A stretch of 64,000 nt of DNA. Origin: CADEFX01 sp050260355. GTDB lineage: Bacteria; Pseudomonadota; Alphaproteobacteria; Rhizobiales; Hyphomicrobiaceae. The stretch is taken from positions 1 through 64,000 of the forward strand of contig JBLNBZ010000137.1 of assembly GCA_050260355.1 (NCBI GenBank), given 5' to 3'. Positions 34,217 to 42,468 of the stretch are shown here, one piece after another. The translations under genes were made by a program, and so were the position numbers. Positions within the stretch are counted from its first letter, which is position 1. Every line of letters begins with the position of its first letter. The notes under the pieces are model-generated. The model ran no database searches. It saw nothing but the letters and a program-made list of their open reading frames with translations, and was not told the origin of the DNA.

Positions 34217-34695
34217 TGCAGAACGTCGCGCTCCATTCGGGCGGCCTGTCGCTGCGGCGTGCGAGGGACACTGATCGAGCAGCGGTGCTCACCCTCCAGC
34301 GGGCCGCCTACGCGCGCAACCGCGAGCTGCTCGGCTGCGAGCCACTGCCGCTGCTCGCCGACTACGCGCAGATCTTTACAGACTATGAAGTCTGGGTCGC
34401 GGAGCAGGATGGCATCGCCGGAGCGCTGATCTTGGAACCTCGTTCCGGCGACCTGTTGATCTGGAGCATAGCGACGGACCCCGCCCGGCAGCGGGCAGGG
34501 CTCGGCAAGACCATGCTGGCCGCAGCCGAGACGCGTGCGCGTCGGCTCGGGCTGTCCGTCATGCGGCTCTACACGGGTGCAACCCTGCAGCATCTGATCG
34601 ACTGGTATGGCCGTCACGGGTATACGGTCGAGCGCATCGAGCAGTTGAGCGACCGCGCCATAACGCACATGATGAAGCGGATCGCCACGAACTGA
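34216..34695 (+). CDS. GNAT-family N-acetyltransferase
   Basis: 159 residues, one GNAT domain. The acetyl-CoA pyrophosphate loop is ATDPARQRAGLGKTMLAAAE (R/Q-x-x-G-x-G/A), and a WYGRHGY motif ends the domain. Translation is coupled to the preceding SDR (TGATG at 34214-34218) and it lies nine bases before the OtnI/Hyi gene. An acetyltransferase within a sugar-acid operon is unexpected; the target could be a small amine or a protein. Confidence 0.85.
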   Translation: MQNVALHSGGLSLRRARDTDRAAVLTLQRAAYARNRELLGCEPLPLLADYAQIFTDYEVWVAEQDGIAGALILEPRSGDLLIWSIATDPARQRAGLGKTMLAAAETRARRLGLSVMRLYTGATLQHLIDWYGRHGYTVERIEQLSDRAITHMMKRIATN

Positions 34696-34704
34696 CACCG
34701 GGGA

Positions 34705-35487
34705 ATGCCCATGCCGCGCTTTGCCGCCAACCTCTCCTTCATGTTCAACGAGGTGCCGTTTCTCGATCGCTTCGAGGCTGCCGCCAAGGCCGGCTTCAAG
34801 GCGGTGGAGTTCCTGTTCCCCTACGAGCATCCCGCCAAGGAGATCGCCGCGCGCCTCAAGGGTAACGGGCTGACGCAGGCGCTGTTCAACGTGCCGCCGG
34901 GCGACTGGACCAAGGGCGAGCGCGGGCTTGCGGCGCTGCCGGGCCGCGAGGTTGAGTTTGCGGCAGCCGTCAAGACGGCGCTGGACTACGCCACCGCGCT
35001 CAGCTGTCAGCGCATCCACGCCATGCCAGGCCTTCGCCATCACGGCGCCGACCGCAAGACCTACGTCGCCAACCTGAAGAAGGCGGCCAAGATGGCTGCG
35101 GGCTCGGGCGTCGACGTGATCATCGAGCCCATCAACACGCGGGACATTCCGGGCTTCTTCCTCAACACCACGGCCGAAGCGCGCGCCGTGATCTACGAGG
35201 TCGGCGAGCCCAATCTGGGGCTGCAGTTCGACCTCTACCACCGGCAGATTCAGGAAGGCGACACAGCCATGGCCATCCGTGAGTTTGGCCATCTCGCGCG
35301 CCACTACCAGATAGCCAACCCGCCCGACCGCGGCGAGCCCGACGACGGCGAGATGAATTACCGCTACCTATTCAAGGCTATCGACGAGAGCGGCTTCAAA
35401 GGCTACGTCGGCTGCGAATACAAGCCGCGAGCGGGCACTGTCGAAGGCCTCAAATGGGTGCAGGCTTGTGGCGTGACGCTCGGGTGA
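34705..35487 (+). CDS. otnI: Hydroxypyruvate isomerase / 2-oxo-tetronate isomerase
   Basis: 260 residues, xylose-isomerase-like TIM barrel. RFAANLSFMFNEVPFLDRF, VIIEPINTRDIPGFFLNTT and LQFDLYHRQIQEGD are diagnostic of the Hyi/OtnI family; the Glu in IIEPIN and the Asp/His in QFDLYH are metal ligands. The enzyme interconverts hydroxypyruvate with tartronate semialdehyde, or 2-oxo- with 3-oxo-tetronate. A DenD-type dehydrogenase follows, supporting the tetronate reading. The symbol is given with that reservation. Confidence 0.88.
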   Translation: MPMPRFAANLSFMFNEVPFLDRFEAAAKAGFKAVEFLFPYEHPAKEIAARLKGNGLTQALFNVPPGDWTKGERGLAALPGREVEFAAAVKTALDYATALSCQRIHAMPGLRHHGADRKTYVANLKKAAKMAAGSGVDVIIEPINTRDIPGFFLNTTAEARAVIYEVGEPNLGLQFDLYHRQIQEGDTAMAIREFGHLARHYQIANPPDRGEPDDGEMNYRYLFKAIDESGFKGYVGCEYKPRAGTVEGLKWVQACGVTLG

Positions 35488-35595
35488 ATTGAGACTTCTA
35501 GGTGAGGGCAGGCGCTTGCGCTCAGCGCGATCGCCGCCCTTCACACCGACCTTTCTCCACGGGCGGGGCGAGGGAAGCAAAAATCGGAGAGACGC

Positions 35596-36570
35596 ATGAA
35601 AATTCTGATCCTGGGTGGCGCCGGCATGATCGGCCGCAAGCTTGCCGAGCGCCTTGCCAAGGATGGCAGGCTCGGAGCCAAGGAGATTTCCGAGCTGACG
35701 CTCTATGATGTGGTGGCCGCGGAGAAGCCAGCCGGCACAAAATTTCCGGTCAGGATCGAGGTCGGCGATCTGCCTGCGGATGGCGAGACCGACAGGCTTG
35801 TTGCCGGCAAGCCCGACGTCATCTTTCATCTCGCCGCCATCGTCTCGGGCGAGGCGGAGCAGGATTTCGACAAGGGTTACCGCATCAATCTGAAAGGCAC
35901 GATGAACCTGCTCGAGTCGGTGCGCAAGGCGGGCCACAAGCCGCGCGTCGTGTTCACCAGCTCCATCGCCGTGTTCGGCGCGCCGTTTCCCGACAAGATC
36001 CCGGACGACTTCTTCACGACGCCGCTCACGTCCTACGGGACGCAGAAGGCCATCGGCGAGCTGCTGCTGGCGGACTATACGCGCAAGGGCTTTCTCGACG
36101 GCATCGGCATCCGGCTTCCCACCATTTGCGTGCGGCCCGGCAAGCCGAACAAGGCTGCATCGGGATTCTTCTCCAACATCATCCGCGAGCCGTTGGCGGG
36201 GCACGAAGCCGTGCTGCCGGTCTCCGAGGACGTCATGCACTGGCACGCTTCGCCGCGCGCGGCCGTCGGCTTCCTGCTGCATGCGGCAACGATCGACGGC
36301 GAGAAGGTCGGCGCTCGGCGCAACCTCGCCATGCCGGGTCTGGCCGTCACGGTCGGCGGGCAGATCGAGGCGTTGCGCAAGATTGCCGGCGAGAAGGTGG
36401 TCAAGCGCATCCGGCGCGAGCCCGATCCCTTCATCGAGAAGATCGTTGCCGGCTGGCCGCGCAATTTCGATACCAGGCGCGCGCTCGCGCTGGGCTTCAA
36501 GGCTGAATCGAGCTTCGAGGAGATCATCCGTGTCCACCTCGAGGACGAACTCGGCGGCAAGATCGCATAA
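35596..36570 (+). CDS. denD: D-erythronate dehydrogenase-type NAD-dependent epimerase/dehydratase
   Basis: 324 residues, extended SDR. MKILILGGAGMIGRKLAERL is the cofactor loop, VIFHLAAIVSGEAEQDFDKG and SYGTQKAIGELLL (Tyr-x3-Lys) carry the active site, and GIRLPTICVRPGKPNKAAS is typical of DenD. DenD oxidises D-erythronate to 2-oxo-tetronate, the substrate of OtnI encoded upstream. The later kinase (OtnK) and decarboxylase (OtnC) are absent nearby. About 108 bases separate it from otnI, with a purine-rich GGAGAG before ATG 35596. Confidence 0.88.
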   Translation: MKILILGGAGMIGRKLAERLAKDGRLGAKEISELTLYDVVAAEKPAGTKFPVRIEVGDLPADGETDRLVAGKPDVIFHLAAIVSGEAEQDFDKGYRINLKGTMNLLESVRKAGHKPRVVFTSSIAVFGAPFPDKIPDDFFTTPLTSYGTQKAIGELLLADYTRKGFLDGIGIRLPTICVRPGKPNKAASGFFSNIIREPLAGHEAVLPVSEDVMHWHASPRAAVGFLLHAATIDGEKVGARRNLAMPGLAVTVGGQIEALRKIAGEKVVKRIRREPDPFIEKIVAGWPRNFDTRRALALGFKAESSFEEIIRVHLEDELGGKIA

Positions 36571-36578
36571 GGGACGAG

Positions 36579-37541
36579 ATGGTGCAGAAGAAGCCTCTGA
36601 TGCTGCTGATGATCGGCAACGCCAAAGCCTACACGGATGCGCTGGAGCGCGCGGGCATTGCCGACAAGTTCGAGATCGCGGTCGTGCCCGGCGACAAGAA
36701 GCCTGATGCGCGCCAACTGGCCGAGGGCGAGATTATTCTGAGTTTCGGCGCGCCGCCTGGCACGCTCGGCCAGATGCCGAAGCTCAAGTGGATCCAGTCG
36801 ATGAGCGTCGGCGTCGATCAGTGGATGGAGCGCGACGACCTGAAGCCGTCGCACATGGTGACCGCCGCCCGCGGCACCCATCGCGTGCAGATGCCCGAGA
36901 ACATTCTCGGCGCCATCTTCCATATCACCAAGCCCTACATGCAGGCGGCGCTCGAGCAGCAGCACTCGCGCTGGACCCGTCGCATGTCGGTGCCAATTGC
37001 CGGCAAGACGCTCGGCATTCTCGGCCTCGGCGCCGTCGGCCAGGAGCTGGCGCGCAAGGCCGCAGCACTCGAGATGAGGGTGATCGGCACCAAGCGCACG
37101 GTCGAGCCGGTGGCTCACGTCGACAAGGTTTATCAACCCGGGCAGGTCGACGAGGTATTGGGGCAGAGCGACTTCGTCGTGCTTCTGCTTCCGGTCACCG
37201 ATGCGACGCGCAATATGATCAACAAGGAGCGGCTCGCCCGCATGCGCCCCAGCGCGTGGCTGCTCAATTTCGCGCGCGGCGCACTGATCGTGGACGAGGA
37301 CCTGATCGCGGCTGTCAAGGCCAAGACGATCGCCGGCGCCATCCTCGACGTGTTCCGCACCGAGCCGCTGCCGTCCGACCATCCGTTCTGGAAGGCGGAG
37401 GGCATCAGCGTTCTGCCCCACATTGGCGGCGGACACCCCACGCGCGACCAGATGGTGGCGGAGCTCTTCGCGGAGAATGCGCGGCGCTACCTCGCCGGGG
37501 AGCCGCTCAAGGAGATCGTCGACCGCGCGCGCGGCTACTGA
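36579..37541 (+). CDS. D-2-hydroxyacid dehydrogenase
   Basis: 320 residues. The NAD loop is LGILGLGAVGQELARKAAAL; the catalytic residues are the Arg in LLNFARGALIVDEDL, the Glu in DVFRTEPLP and the His in LPHIGGGHP. Members reduce 2-oxoacids such as glyoxylate or hydroxypyruvate. It starts eight bases after denD, so the two are co-transcribed. With the Hyi/OtnI gene, it might reduce hydroxypyruvate or an oxo-tetronate. Exact substrate unknown. Confidence 0.88.
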   Translation: MVQKKPLMLLMIGNAKAYTDALERAGIADKFEIAVVPGDKKPDARQLAEGEIILSFGAPPGTLGQMPKLKWIQSMSVGVDQWMERDDLKPSHMVTAARGTHRVQMPENILGAIFHITKPYMQAALEQQHSRWTRRMSVPIAGKTLGILGLGAVGQELARKAAALEMRVIGTKRTVEPVAHVDKVYQPGQVDEVLGQSDFVVLLLPVTDATRNMINKERLARMRPSAWLLNFARGALIVDEDLIAAVKAKTIAGAILDVFRTEPLPSDHPFWKAEGISVLPHIGGGHPTRDQMVAELFAENARRYLAGEPLKEIVDRARGY

Positions 37542-37610
37542 TCGCAGGTGAGGGCGAGTTGCCCACCGCCGCCATCGGCAACGTCAACTATCATGTGAAA
37601 AGAGCTCTGC

Positions 37611-38900
37611 ATGGCTGAGAAAAATTCCGGACCTGCCTTCTCCACACTCGCCATTCACGCGGGCGCCGCGCCCGATCCTTCGACAGGGGCACGCGCCACG
37701 CCGATCTATCAAACCACCTCCTTCGTGTTCAACGACGCGGAGCATGCGGCGGCGCTGTTCGGGCTGCAGGTGTTCGGCAACATCTACACCCGCATCATGA
37801 ATCCGACGCAAGGTGTGCTCGAGCAGCGCGTCGCAGCGCTCGAGGGCGGCACCGCGGCGCTGGCGGTGGCATCCGGTCATGCTGCGCAGTTCCTGGTTTT
37901 CCACACGCTGCTCGATCCTGGCGACGAGTTCGTCGCCGCGCGGCAGCTCTACGGCGGCTCCGTCAACCAGTTCAATCACGCGTTCAAGAAGTTCAACTGG
38001 AACGTGGCCTGGGCCGACGGCACCGAACCTCAAACCTTCGAGAAGGCGATCACGCCGAAGACCAAAGCCATCTTCTGCGAGTCGATCGCCAACCCGGGCG
38101 GCGTCGTCGTGGACCTGCCTGCGATCGCTGCCATCGCCAAGAAGCACGGACTGCCCTTCATCGTCGACAACACGCTGGCAACGCCCTACCTGTGCCGGCC
38201 CAAGGAGCACGGCGCCGACATCGTGGTTCATTCCCTGACCAAGTTCATGGGCGGGCAGGGCAATTCGATCGGCGGCGTGATCGTCGACTGCGGCACCTAC
38301 GACTGGATCAAGGCCGGCAAGAGATATCCGGTGCTGACGGAGCCCAACGCCAGCTACAACGGCATGGTGCTGGCCGAGACGTTCGGCAATTTCGCCTTCG
38401 CCATCGCCGCGCGCGTCATGGGTTTGCGCGATATCGGCCCGGCCATCTCGCCGTTCAACGCGTTCCTGATCCTCAACGGGATCGAGACGCTGCCTCTGCG
38501 CATGGCGCGTCACTGCGAGAACGCGCTCGCTGTCGCCCAGTGGCTGTCCAAGCGTCCCGAGGTGGCCTGGGTCAACTATGCGGGGCTGCCGGACAACAAG
38601 TATCACGCCATTGCCCGCAGAATCTGCCCCAAGGGCGCGGGCGCCGTATTCACGTTCGGGCTCAAGGGCGGCTATGATGCGGGTGTGAAGCTCGTCGCCG
38701 GGTTGAAGCTCTTCTCGCACCTCGCCAACATCGGCGACACGCGCAGCCTGGTCATCCATCCCGCATCGACCACGCACAGCCAGCTCACGAAGGAGCAGCG
38801 TGCGGCAGCCGGCGCCGGCGATGATGTCGTGCGTCTGTCAATCGGCATCGAGGATCCGGACGACATCATCGCCGACCTGGAGCAGGCGCTGGCGGCCTGA
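37611..38900 (+). CDS. metY: O-acetylhomoserine aminocarboxypropyltransferase / sulfhydrylase
   Basis: 429 residues, the length of MetY. FSTLAIHAGAAPDPSTGA, PIYQTTSFVF and the PLP lysine in VVHSLTKFMGGQGNSIGG identify the Cys/Met metabolism PLP family, and HPASTTHSQLTKEQRAAAG is typical near the C-terminus. It condenses O-acetylhomoserine with sulfide to homocysteine in methionine synthesis. It lies 69 bases after the dehydrogenase and may have its own promoter. I looked for a SAM riboswitch in that gap and did not see one. Confidence 0.92.
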   Translation: MAEKNSGPAFSTLAIHAGAAPDPSTGARATPIYQTTSFVFNDAEHAAALFGLQVFGNIYTRIMNPTQGVLEQRVAALEGGTAALAVASGHAAQFLVFHTLLDPGDEFVAARQLYGGSVNQFNHAFKKFNWNVAWADGTEPQTFEKAITPKTKAIFCESIANPGGVVVDLPAIAAIAKKHGLPFIVDNTLATPYLCRPKEHGADIVVHSLTKFMGGQGNSIGGVIVDCGTYDWIKAGKRYPVLTEPNASYNGMVLAETFGNFAFAIAARVMGLRDIGPAISPFNAFLILNGIETLPLRMARHCENALAVAQWLSKRPEVAWVNYAGLPDNKYHAIARRICPKGAGAVFTFGLKGGYDAGVKLVAGLKLFSHLANIGDTRSLVIHPASTTHSQLTKEQRAAAGAGDDVVRLSIGIEDPDDIIADLEQALAA

Positions 38901-38943
38901 TCCCTCGTCTGCGCTGAACAGGGAACTTTCGATGTCTGATGGA

Positions 38944-38959
38944 GTTAGCCACCGCTAAC
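38944..38959. promoter_or_regulatory. Perfect inverted repeat upstream of a small exported protein
   Basis: GTTAGC (38944-38949) and GCTAAC (38954-38959) flank CACC, 28 bases before the ATG at 38987. It could be an operator half-site pair or a small 5'-leader hairpin. No U-tract follows, so it is not a terminator. Confidence 0.4.
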
Positions 38960-38986
38960 GTAATCGGACGCGGAAGGAAATCTCAG

Positions 38987-39277
38987 ATGATCAGATATTT
39001 GGTGCCGGCGGCCATCGTGTCGCTGGGTGTGATCTCGTGTGCCTCGGCGGGCCCCGTTTCATCGGCTGGGCAATTGAAGCAAGTGACGGAGACGACGCCC
39101 ATCCAGGTGCAGGACCGCCGTGATGTCGAGGACCGTCGCCGCATGCGGAGAAACCGCTATATCGCAGGCCGCAGATATCACTCCGCCCCGCACGGCTGGC
39201 ACCGCTACCATAGGCGCCCGGGTGACTGGCGCACCCGCGGCTGCATCATCGTTGGTCCGGTTTGGTTCTGTCCCTGA
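38987..39277 (+). CDS. Small exported, Arg/Tyr-rich protein, possible lipoprotein
   Basis: 96 residues. The leader MIRYLVPAAIVSLGVISC could be a lipobox (VISC at 15-18) or a plain signal peptide cut after SAGP. The mature part is very basic (DRRDVEDRRRMRRNRYIAGRR, positions about 45-65) and ends in a short tail with two cysteines (GCIIVGPVWFCP). Similar small basic surface proteins are common in Hyphomicrobiales; function unknown. GAAGGA precedes the ATG at 38987. Confidence 0.65.
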   Translation: MIRYLVPAAIVSLGVISCASAGPVSSAGQLKQVTETTPIQVQDRRDVEDRRRMRRNRYIAGRRYHSAPHGWHRYHRRPGDWRTRGCIIVGPVWFCP

Positions 39278-39300
39278 TCGCACAGCCATGACTTGAGTTT

Positions 39301-39332
39301 GCGGCCCGAGAGCAGCGACGCTTTCGGGCCGC
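39301..39332. repeat. Hairpin downstream of the small exported protein
   Basis: GCGGCCCGA (39301-39309) pairs perfectly with TCGGGCCGC (39324-39332) over a 14-base loop. No T-run follows. It may stabilise the mRNA end or act with Rho. Confidence 0.45.
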
Positions 39333-39469
39333 GCCTGCATGCCAATGCCGGATTGCTCGCGCCGGCCCGGCTTTCGTCGTAAGCTTGCCGCAGGCAAGTG
39401 AGACCGCCGGGTCAACCGTCGCAGGGTGCGATGAGTGCTGAGTGCGGCGGCGTGACGGAGGAGCGGGCA

Positions 39470-40048
39470 ATGAGCATTGCAGACCCGAACCGCGTGATCC
39501 TGACGGGCGAGAACCCATTCATTCGGTTGAGCCCCGTCGACAGCGACAACTACACGACCAACGCCAGCTTCTGGCGCATCATTTTCTGCCCCGCCGGACC
39601 TGGGCATGTGCTCTATCTCAAGAGCGAGTTGACCGACAACCGCTGGCGCATCTATTCCGACAACATCGCCATGGCGCGCTGGCTGCAGTCGACCGTGCAA
39701 GGGATGCTCAATGCCGAGACGAAGGACACGAGCATCCCTGTCGTCGATGCCGAGTTCACAAAGGCGGGCGATGCACGGGATTTCTGGACCGAGCGCGTGA
39801 AGGCGACGGGTGAGGAAGTCCTGCTCACCTGGTACCAGATCGGCGACCCGCTGCTGATCCACACTCAACCCAACGCGCAGCCGGAGCGGCCCTATGGCGT
39901 GTGCACGGTGCTGGTCCCGGCGCTCGGCGCGCGGCTGTCGCGCAATGGCGTCGAGGCCGCCGGCAAACCGTGGCCACGCCAGCGGGAGGGCCGGCCGTTC
40001 AGCACGTGTGCGCTGGCATTCTCGGAAAGCTGGACGGATGCGCGCTAG
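39470..40048 (+). CDS. Hypothetical cytoplasmic protein, 192 residues
   Basis: A soluble protein with GGAGGAG six bases before ATG 39470, so it is well expressed in principle. It starts MSIADPNRVILTGENPF and contains SFWRIIFCPAGPG, a Trp/Tyr-rich centre (NRWRIYSDNIAMARWLQ) and a C-terminal PYGVCTVLVPALGARLSRNG. No signal peptide or helix-rich membrane part. I do not recognise a family. It is convergent with phaC and has only 40 bases between the two ends. Confidence 0.65.
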   Translation: MSIADPNRVILTGENPFIRLSPVDSDNYTTNASFWRIIFCPAGPGHVLYLKSELTDNRWRIYSDNIAMARWLQSTVQGMLNAETKDTSIPVVDAEFTKAGDARDFWTERVKATGEEVLLTWYQIGDPLLIHTQPNAQPERPYGVCTVLVPALGARLSRNGVEAAGKPWPRQREGRPFSTCALAFSESWTDAR

Positions 40049-40088
40049 GCGAAGGCTCTGGCGATGCGCGGCAGGCGGATGAGGGCAG

Positions 40089-41939
40089 CTACCCCTTCAC
40101 CTTGACGTAGCTGCCGGGTGCATCCTCGATCACGCCGAGCTTGGCGCCGGGCTCGCGTGCATCGACCATCCCGCCGGAGTGGGATGCGAGCCACGCTGTC
40201 CAGTGCGGCCACCAGGACCCTGGCGTCTCCTTGGCGCCCTCGAGCCATTCCTCCAGCGTGTCAACGCGGTCCGGATTGGTCCAGAACTGATACTTGGGCT
40301 TTTTGCCGGCCTCCGGCGGCGGGTTGACCACGCCGGCGATGTGTCCCGAGCCAGAAAGGACGAACTCGACCGGCCCACCGAACAGGCGCGAGCCCATGAA
40401 GACCGACTTGGCCGGCGCGATGTGATCCTCGCGTGTGGCGAGCTCGTAGATTGGCAGCTTCACCTTCCTCAGGTCGAGCCGCACGCCGCCAAGCGTCATC
40501 CGCCCCTTTGCCAGCTTGTTCTCGTGGTAGAACTCGCGCAGATAGAACTTGTGGTTTGCGGCCGGCATCCGCGTCGAATCCTGGTTCCAGAACAGGAGAT
40601 CGAACGGGAACGGCTTCTTCCCCAGCATGTAGTTGTTGACGACATAGGGCCAAATCAGGTCGCGCGGCCGCAGCAGGTTGAACACGGTGGCCATGCGCGA
40701 CCCATCGAGATAGCCGCGCTCGGCCATCATCTCCTCGAGCGCCTTGAGTTGGGTCTCGTCTATGAACAGCGCCAGGTCTCCGGCCTTGCTGAAATCGGCC
40801 TGGGCCGCCAGGAATGTGGCTGACGCGAAGGGCTCCTGCCCGCGCGCCGCGTTGTAGGCGAGTGTCGAGGCGAGCAGCGTGCCGCCCACGCAATAGCCCA
40901 GAACGTTGGCCTTCTCTGCACCGGTCTCGCGCAGAACCGCGTCGGTTGCCGAAAGGATGCCTTCCTTCATGTAATCCTCGAACGTCTTGCCTGCGAGACG
41001 CTCGTCGGGATTGACCCATGAGACGACGAACACCGTGAAGCCCTGCGACACGGCGTACTTGATGAAGGACTTCGGCGGCGTGAGGTCGAGAATGTAGAAC
41101 TTGTTGATCCACGGCGGCACGATGAGAAGCGGCAGCTCGTGCACTTTCTCGGTCGTCGGCGTGTACTGGATGAGCTGCAGCACGTCGTTCTGCCAGATCA
41201 CCTTTCCGGGCGTGATGGCGAGGTTTCGGCCTACCTCGAATGCCGACACGTCGGTCTGGCTGAGCTGGAGGAGGTCCGGCGACTTCTTCAAGTCGGCGAG
41301 AAGCTGCTGTACCCCGCGCACGAGGTTCTCGCCGTTCGAGGACAGCGTCTCGCGCAGGATCTCAGGGTTGGTCATCGGGAAGTTGGACGGCGACATCGCG
41401 CTCATGATCTGGCGCAGATAGTACTCGGCCCGTTGCCGGGTGCGCTCGTCCAGGCCTTGGGTCTCATCGAGCAGCTTCTCGGCCCAATTGTTGGTGACGA
41501 GATAGGACTGCTTCCAGAAGTCGAAGTAGGGATTGGACGTCCATTCGGGGTCGCGGAAGCGGCCATCGCCCGGCTCCGGCTCCGCCACCGGATCGACATC
41601 CTGGCCCGCCGTCCGGCGCAAGGCATTATTCCATACATCGAGATAGCCGCGGGCGAGCTCGGCCTGGGCCTCGAACGCCTTGGCGGGGTCGCGCACCCAG
41701 CGCTCGGCGACCTCGCCGAAGACCTTGGTCATTTCGGCCAGCTCGCTGGACGGGCTATAGGGCCCGCCGTCGGTTTTGGCGCGCTCGATGAGGCCGGCGA
41801 GCGCCTTGCTGCCCTCCTCCAGGAAGCGCAACACGTTCCGCGCGAATTCGTCGGGCTTGGCAACCGTATAGGCGCTCAAGTCCAAATCAGAGGGAGGAAC
41901 GGGCTTCTGCATCGGCTGTCTCTCGTCATGGCGGGCCAT
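40089..41939 (-). CDS. phaC: Class I poly(3-hydroxyalkanoate) synthase
   Basis: 616 residues, as expected for class I PhaC; ATG 41939 is used, with ATG 41912 as an alternative. The lipase-like box is GYCVGGTLL with catalytic Cys350; downstream are the Asp region (ATREDHIAPAKSVF) and His region (SGSGHIAGVVNPP), completing the triad. The N-terminal DPEWTSNPYFDFWKQSYL is diagnostic. The enzyme polymerises 3-hydroxyacyl-CoA into storage granules. No phaA, phaB or phasin gene is adjacent. Confidence 0.95.
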   Translation of the reverse strand: MARHDERQPMQKPVPPSDLDLSAYTVAKPDEFARNVLRFLEEGSKALAGLIERAKTDGGPYSPSSELAEMTKVFGEVAERWVRDPAKAFEAQAELARGYLDVWNNALRRTAGQDVDPVAEPEPGDGRFRDPEWTSNPYFDFWKQSYLVTNNWAEKLLDETQGLDERTRQRAEYYLRQIMSAMSPSNFPMTNPEILRETLSSNGENLVRGVQQLLADLKKSPDLLQLSQTDVSAFEVGRNLAITPGKVIWQNDVLQLIQYTPTTEKVHELPLLIVPPWINKFYILDLTPPKSFIKYAVSQGFTVFVVSWVNPDERLAGKTFEDYMKEGILSATDAVLRETGAEKANVLGYCVGGTLLASTLAYNAARGQEPFASATFLAAQADFSKAGDLALFIDETQLKALEEMMAERGYLDGSRMATVFNLLRPRDLIWPYVVNNYMLGKKPFPFDLLFWNQDSTRMPAANHKFYLREFYHENKLAKGRMTLGGVRLDLRKVKLPIYELATREDHIAPAKSVFMGSRLFGGPVEFVLSGSGHIAGVVNPPPEAGKKPKYQFWTNPDRVDTLEEWLEGAKETPGSWWPHWTAWLASHSGGMVDAREPGAKLGVIEDAPGSYVKVKG

Positions 41940-42127
41940 CCGCTAGCCGCCCGCGCGGCCGCCACAATTTCCGCGTCGAATCGTTTCGCAAACGTAGTTT
42001 GCTGAGGTTTTAACTGTGGGTCCCCATCCTGACAACGTACCTAAGAATTTAGGAATCTGATACAAGCCCGCCTATGCCCAGATTGGATGACACAACAGTC
42101 GCACATGGTGGCCCGGGGAGGAGCCGG

Positions 42128-42340
42128 ATGCGCCGTATCGGCGTCCTGGCGGTATCGGCAACTGTCGTAGCGCTGGCCGGCTGCGCCGACAGCCTGCCCA
42201 CCGCCTCATTGCCCGACTTGGTGAAAGACCCCCGCAAATTCCTCACCAAGGAGGAGCAGCAGCAGGCGATCAACGATCTGTCGCAGAAGAAGGCGGCTCA
42301 GGAGGCCGAGGCCGACAAGCCGGTGGACAAGCCCAAGTAG
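42128..42340 (+). CDS. Small putative lipoprotein
   Basis: 70 residues from ATG 42128, preceded by GGAGGAG. MRRIGVLAVSATVVALAGC ends in a good lipobox (LAGC). The mature part is short, acidic/Lys-rich and helical (TKEEQQQAINDLSQKKAAQEAEADK). It is divergent from phaC. Function unknown; it resembles the small alphaproteobacterial lipoproteins of the envelope. Confidence 0.7.
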   Translation: MRRIGVLAVSATVVALAGCADSLPTASLPDLVKDPRKFLTKEEQQQAINDLSQKKAAQEAEADKPVDKPK

Positions 42341-42468
42341 GGCGACCCCGCGGTCAGCCGTTCGCCGCCGACCGGCGCTAATTCTGCCCCGATTGTTCGA
42401 TTTCTGGTAAAGCGGAACAAGAACGGGTACTTGTCCACGTCCTCACTTCGAGCGCACGGGTATCGACC

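Noticed and set aside
35488..35595. Possible dispersed repeat before denD (CACACCGACCTTTCTCCACG)
   Set aside because: It looks like the remnants of common high-GC intergenic repeats, but I could not find a second clear copy in the window.
37542..37610. Possible SAM riboswitch before metY
   Set aside because: The 69-base gap is short and I could not find the conserved SAM-II core or a matching pseudoknot.
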